Below, in pieces: positions 59,845-64,000 of a stretch of DNA of 64,000 nucleotides. A model generated the notes under the pieces. That model was not told the origin of the DNA. It saw nothing but the letters and a program-made list of their open reading frames with translations, and did not search any database. Source of the DNA: Liolophura sinensis (taxonomy: Eukaryota; Mollusca; Polyplacophora; Chitonida; Chitonidae); the NCBI RefSeq assembly GCF_032854445.1, contig NC_088303.1:36561265-36625264 (forward strand), written 5' to 3'. Within the stretch, counting starts at the first letter, position 1, and the number at the start of each line of letters is the position of its first letter. The position numbers and the translations under genes are program-made.

Positions 59845-62800
59845 AGATATAGATATCTACTTGTACATGCAGGGAGTCCTGTGTTACATCACCCTACAAC
59901 CGGTATAGACACAATTACATCAGCCTACTCCCAGTATAGATATCAACATCTTCATGCAGTGAGTCATGTGTTACATCATCCTACACCCGGTATAGATATC
60001 AACATCTTCATGCAGTGAGTCATGTGTTGCACCATCCTACACCCGGTATAGATATCTACATGTACATACAGTGTGTCCTGTGTTACATCATCCTACACCC
60101 AGTGTAGATATCTACATGTACATGCAGGGAGTCCTGTGTTACATCAGCCTACTCCCAGTATAGATATCAACATCTTCATGCAGTGAGTCATGTGTTACAT
60201 CATCCTACACCCGGTATAGATATCAACATCTTCATGCAGTGAGTCATGTGTTACATCACCCTACACCCGGTATAGATATCTACATGTACATACAGTGTGT
60301 CCTGTGTTACATCAGCCTACTACCAGTATAGATATCAACATCTTCATGCAGTGAGTCATGTGTTGCACCATCCTACACCCGGTATAGATATCTACATGTA
60401 CATACAGTGTGTCCTGTGTTACATCACCCTACACCCGGTATAGATATCTACATGTACATGCAGTGAGTCCTGTGTTACATCAGCCTACTCCCAGTATAGA
60501 TATCTACATGTACATACAGTGAGTCCTGTGTTACATCACCCTACACCCGGTATAGATATCTACATGTACATGCAGTGAGTCCTGTGTTACATCAGCCTAC
60601 TCCCAGTATAGATATCTACATGTACATACAGTGTGTCCTGTGTTACATCACCCTACACCCGGTATAGATATCTACATGTACATGCAGTGAGTCCTGTGTT
60701 ACATCAGCCTACTCCCAGTATAGATATCTACATGTACATACAGTGTGTCCTGTGTTACATCACCCTACACCCGGTGTAGATATCTACATGTACATGCAGT
60801 GAGTCCTGTGTTACATCAGCCTACTCCCAGTATAGATATCTACATGTACATACAGTGAGTCCTGTGTTACATCATCCTACACCCGGTATAGATATCTACA
60901 TGTACATACAGTGAGTCCTGTGTTACATCACCCTACACCCGGTATAGATATCTACATGTACATGCAGTGAGTCATGAGTTACATCATCCTACACCCGGTA
61001 TAGATATCTACATGTACATACAGTGAGTCCTGTGTTACATCACCCTACACCCGGTATAGATATCTACATGTACATGCAGTGAGTCATGAGTTACATAATC
61101 CTACACCCGGTATAGATATCTACATGTACATGCAGTGAGTCCTGTGTTACATCAGCCTACTCCCAGTATAGATATCTACCTGTACATGCAGTGAGTCTTG
61201 TGTTACATCATCCTACACCTGGTATAGATATCTACCTGTACATGCAGTGAGTCCTGTATTACATCACCCTACTCCTGGTATAGATATCTACATGTACATG
61301 CAGTGAGTCCTGTGTTACATCAACCTACTCCCAGTATAGATATCAACATCTTCATGCAGTGAGTCATGTGTTACATCATCCTACACCCGGTATAGATATA
61401 TACATGTACATGCAGTGAGTCATGTGTTACATCATCCTACACCCGGTATAGATATCTACATGTACATGCAGTGAGTCCTGTGTTACATTACCCTACACCC
61501 GGTATAGATATCTACATGTACTTGCAGTGAGTCATGAGTTACATCAGCCTACTCCCGGTGTAGATATCTACATGTACTTGCAGTGAGTCATGAGTTACAT
61601 CAGCCTACTCCCGGTGTAGATATCTACATGTACTTGCAGTGAGTCATGAGTTACATCAGCCTACTCCCGGTGTAGATATCTACATGTACATGCAGGGAGT
61701 CCTGTGTTACATCACTCTACAACCGGTATAGATATCTTCATGTACATGCAGGGAGTCTTGTGTTACATCATCCTATACCTGGTATAGATATCTACCTGTA
61801 CATGCAGTGAGTCCTGTGTTACATCAGCCTACTCTCAGTATAGATATCTACATGTACATGCAGTGAGTCATGAGTTACATCATCCTACACCCGGTATAGA
61901 TATGTACATGCAGTGAGTCATGAGTTACATCAGCCTACTCTCGGTGTAGATATCTACATGTACTTGCAGTTAGTCATGAGTTACATCAGCCTACTCCCGG
62001 TGTAGATATCTACATGTACATGCAGGGAGTCCTGTGTTACATCACTCTACAACCGGTATAGATATCTTCATGTACATGCAGGGAGTCTTGTGTTACATCA
62101 TCCTATACCTGGTATAGATATCTACCTGTACATGCAGTGAGTCCTGTGTTACATCAGCCTACTCTCAGTATAGATATCTACATGTACATGCAGTGAGTCA
62201 TGAGTTACATCATCCTACACCCGGTATAGATATCTACATGTACATGCAGTGAGTCCTGTGTTACATTACCCTACACCCGGTATAGATATCTACATGTACT
62301 TGCAGTGAGTCATGAGTTACATCAGCCTACTCCCGGTATAGATATCTACTTGTACATGCAGTGAGTCCTGTGTTACATCACGCTACAACCGGTATAGAAA
62401 TCTTCATGTACATGCAGGGAGTCTTGTGCTACATCATCCTACACCCGGTATAGATATGTACATGCAGTGAGTCATGAGTTACATCAGCCTACTCCCAGTA
62501 TAGATATCTACATGTACATACAGTGAGTCATGAGTTACATCACCCTTCACCCGGTATAGATATCTACATGTACATGCAGTGAGTCCTGTGTTACATCATC
62601 CTACATCTGGTATAGATATCTACATGTACATGCAGTGAGTCCTGTGTTACATCAGCCTACTCCCGGTATAGATATCTACATGTACATGCAGTGAGTCATG
62701 AGTTACATCATCCTACACCCGGTATAGATATCTACATGTACATGCAGTGAGTCCTGTGTTACATCAGCCTACTCCCAGTATAGATATCTACATGTACATA

Positions 62801-64000
62801 CAGTGAGTCCTGTGTTACATTACCCTACAACCGGTATAGATACCTACATGTACATGCAGTGAGTCATGAGTTATATCATCCTACACCCGGTATAGATATC
62901 TACATGTACATGCAGTGAGTCATGAGTTACATCATCCTACACCCGGTATAGATATCTACATGTACATGCAGTGAGTCTTGTGTTACATCAGCCTACTCCC
63001 GGTATAGATATCTACATGTACATGCAGTGAGTCATGAGTTACATCATCCTACACCCGGTATAGATATTTACCTGTACATGCAGTGAGTCCTGTGTTACAT
63101 CATCCTACACCCGGTATAGATATTTACCTGTACATGCAGTGAGTCCTGTGTTACATCACCCTACAACCGGTATAGATACCTACATTTACATGCAGTGAGT
63201 CATGAGTTATATCATCCTACTCCCGGTGTAGATATCTACATGTACTTGCAGTGAGTCATGAGTTACATCAGCCTACTCCCGGTATAGATATTTACCTGTA
63301 CATGCAGTGAGTCCTGTGTTACATCACCCTACAACCGGTATAGATACCTACATTTACATGCAGTGAGTCATGAGTTACATCAGCCTACTCCCGGTGTAGA
63401 TATCTACATTTACATGCAGGGAGTCTTGTGTTACATCAGCCTACACCCGGTATAGATATCTACATGTACATGCAGTGAGTCCTGTGTTACATCAGCCTAC
63501 ACCCGGTATAGATATCTACATGTACATGCAGTGAGTCCTGTGTTACATCAGCCTACTCCCGGTGTAGATATCTACATTTACATGCAGGGAGTCCTGTGTT
63601 ACATCAGCCTACACCCGGTATAAGTATCTACATGTACATGCAGTGAGTCCTGTGTTACATCAGCCTACTCCCAGTATAGATATCTACATGTACATACAGT
63701 GAGTCCTGTGTTACATCACCCTACAACCGGTATAGATACCTACATGTACATGCAGTGAGTCATGAGTTACATCATCCTACACCCGGTATAGATATCTACA
63801 TGTACATGCAGTGAGTCCTGTGTTACATCACCCTACAACCGGTATAGATATCTACATTTACATGCAGTGAGTCATGAGTTACATCAGCCTACTCCCGGTG
63901 TAGATATCTACATTTACATGCAGTGAGTCCTGTGTTACATCATCCTACAACCGGTATAGATACCTACATGTACATGCAGTGAGTCATGAGTTACATCATC
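59845..64000. repeat. 56-bp minisatellite, at least 73 copies, continuing past the window
   Basis: The unit is about 'tatagatatctacatgtaca' + 'tgcagtgagtcctgtgttac' + 'atcatcctacacccgg'. It contains the palindromes GATATC and TACATGTA. Subtypes alternate: 'cctacacccgg' with 'acatgca' and 'cctactcccag' with 'acataca' form a dimeric (112-bp) pattern around 60380-60880. Two units lack 6 bp (near 61900 and 62455). Almost every unit carries GCAGTGAGT, a splice-donor-like sequence in the gene's sense. There are no unique spacers, so this is not a CRISPR array. Confidence 0.96.
61640..62240. repeat. 330-bp higher-order duplication inside the 56-bp array
   Basis: A block of distinctive variants ('catcactctacaaccgg', 'tatcttcatgtac', 'cctatacctgg', 'cctactctcag') near 61,650-61,900 is repeated in the same order about 330 bp later. 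The offset equals six units minus the 6-bp deletion, so a multi-unit segment was copied as a block. Confidence 0.8.

Noticed and set aside
59845-64000. CRISPR-like repeated array
   Set aside because: Units are directly adjacent with no unique spacers, no cas genes are present, and the host is an animal. It is a minisatellite.

Overview
The window is animal nuclear DNA. It has split genes with GT-AG introns, long AT-rich non-coding stretches, many tRNA-derived SINEs, cut-and-paste transposons, a decayed LINE and long minisatellites. The SINE types (tails of ATTT or ACTC units, with the common end 'ttgagtacggcgtaaaacac') and the divergence of the proteins point to a lophotrochozoan, most likely a mollusc. 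The species is inferred, not shown.

Layout. (1) 2225-15223, minus strand: the 5' part of nibrin (NBN). Six coding exons could be joined in phase (232 codons: FHA, BRCT and the start of the next BRCT). Its introns hold a 42-bp minisatellite of about 54 copies, a 30-bp x4 minisatellite that begins at a splice donor, a 103-bp duplication, a 614-bp inverted-repeat transposon and a SINE. (2) 20163-27069, plus strand: a complete ZNFX1 gene in three coding exons (2128 aa), lying head to head with NBN about 4.9 kb away. (3) 27070-57400: a gene-poor, repeat-rich region. It includes a three-layer nest (SINE in Tc1 in SINE), a broken glutathione peroxidase, a pair of long inverted ends 6.9 kb apart, a HECT-ligase C-lobe fragment, LINE debris, a Harbinger-like element and a 1.07-kb inverted-repeat element. 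(4) 57418-64000, plus strand: a TATA box and first coding exon of an SLC7-type amino-acid transporter. Its first intron runs off the window and holds at least 4.1 kb of a 56-bp minisatellite.

How the genes relate: NBN (DNA double-strand-break signalling), ZNFX1 (RNA helicase of innate immunity and small-RNA pathways) and the transporter are independent host genes; nothing suggests an operon or shared pathway. The most unusual feature is that three minisatellites lie in introns of expressed-looking genes and each repeat unit carries a splice-site-like motif in the gene's sense direction. In NBN exon 2 the copies offer alternative donors exactly 30 nt apart, so the alternative products would stay in frame.
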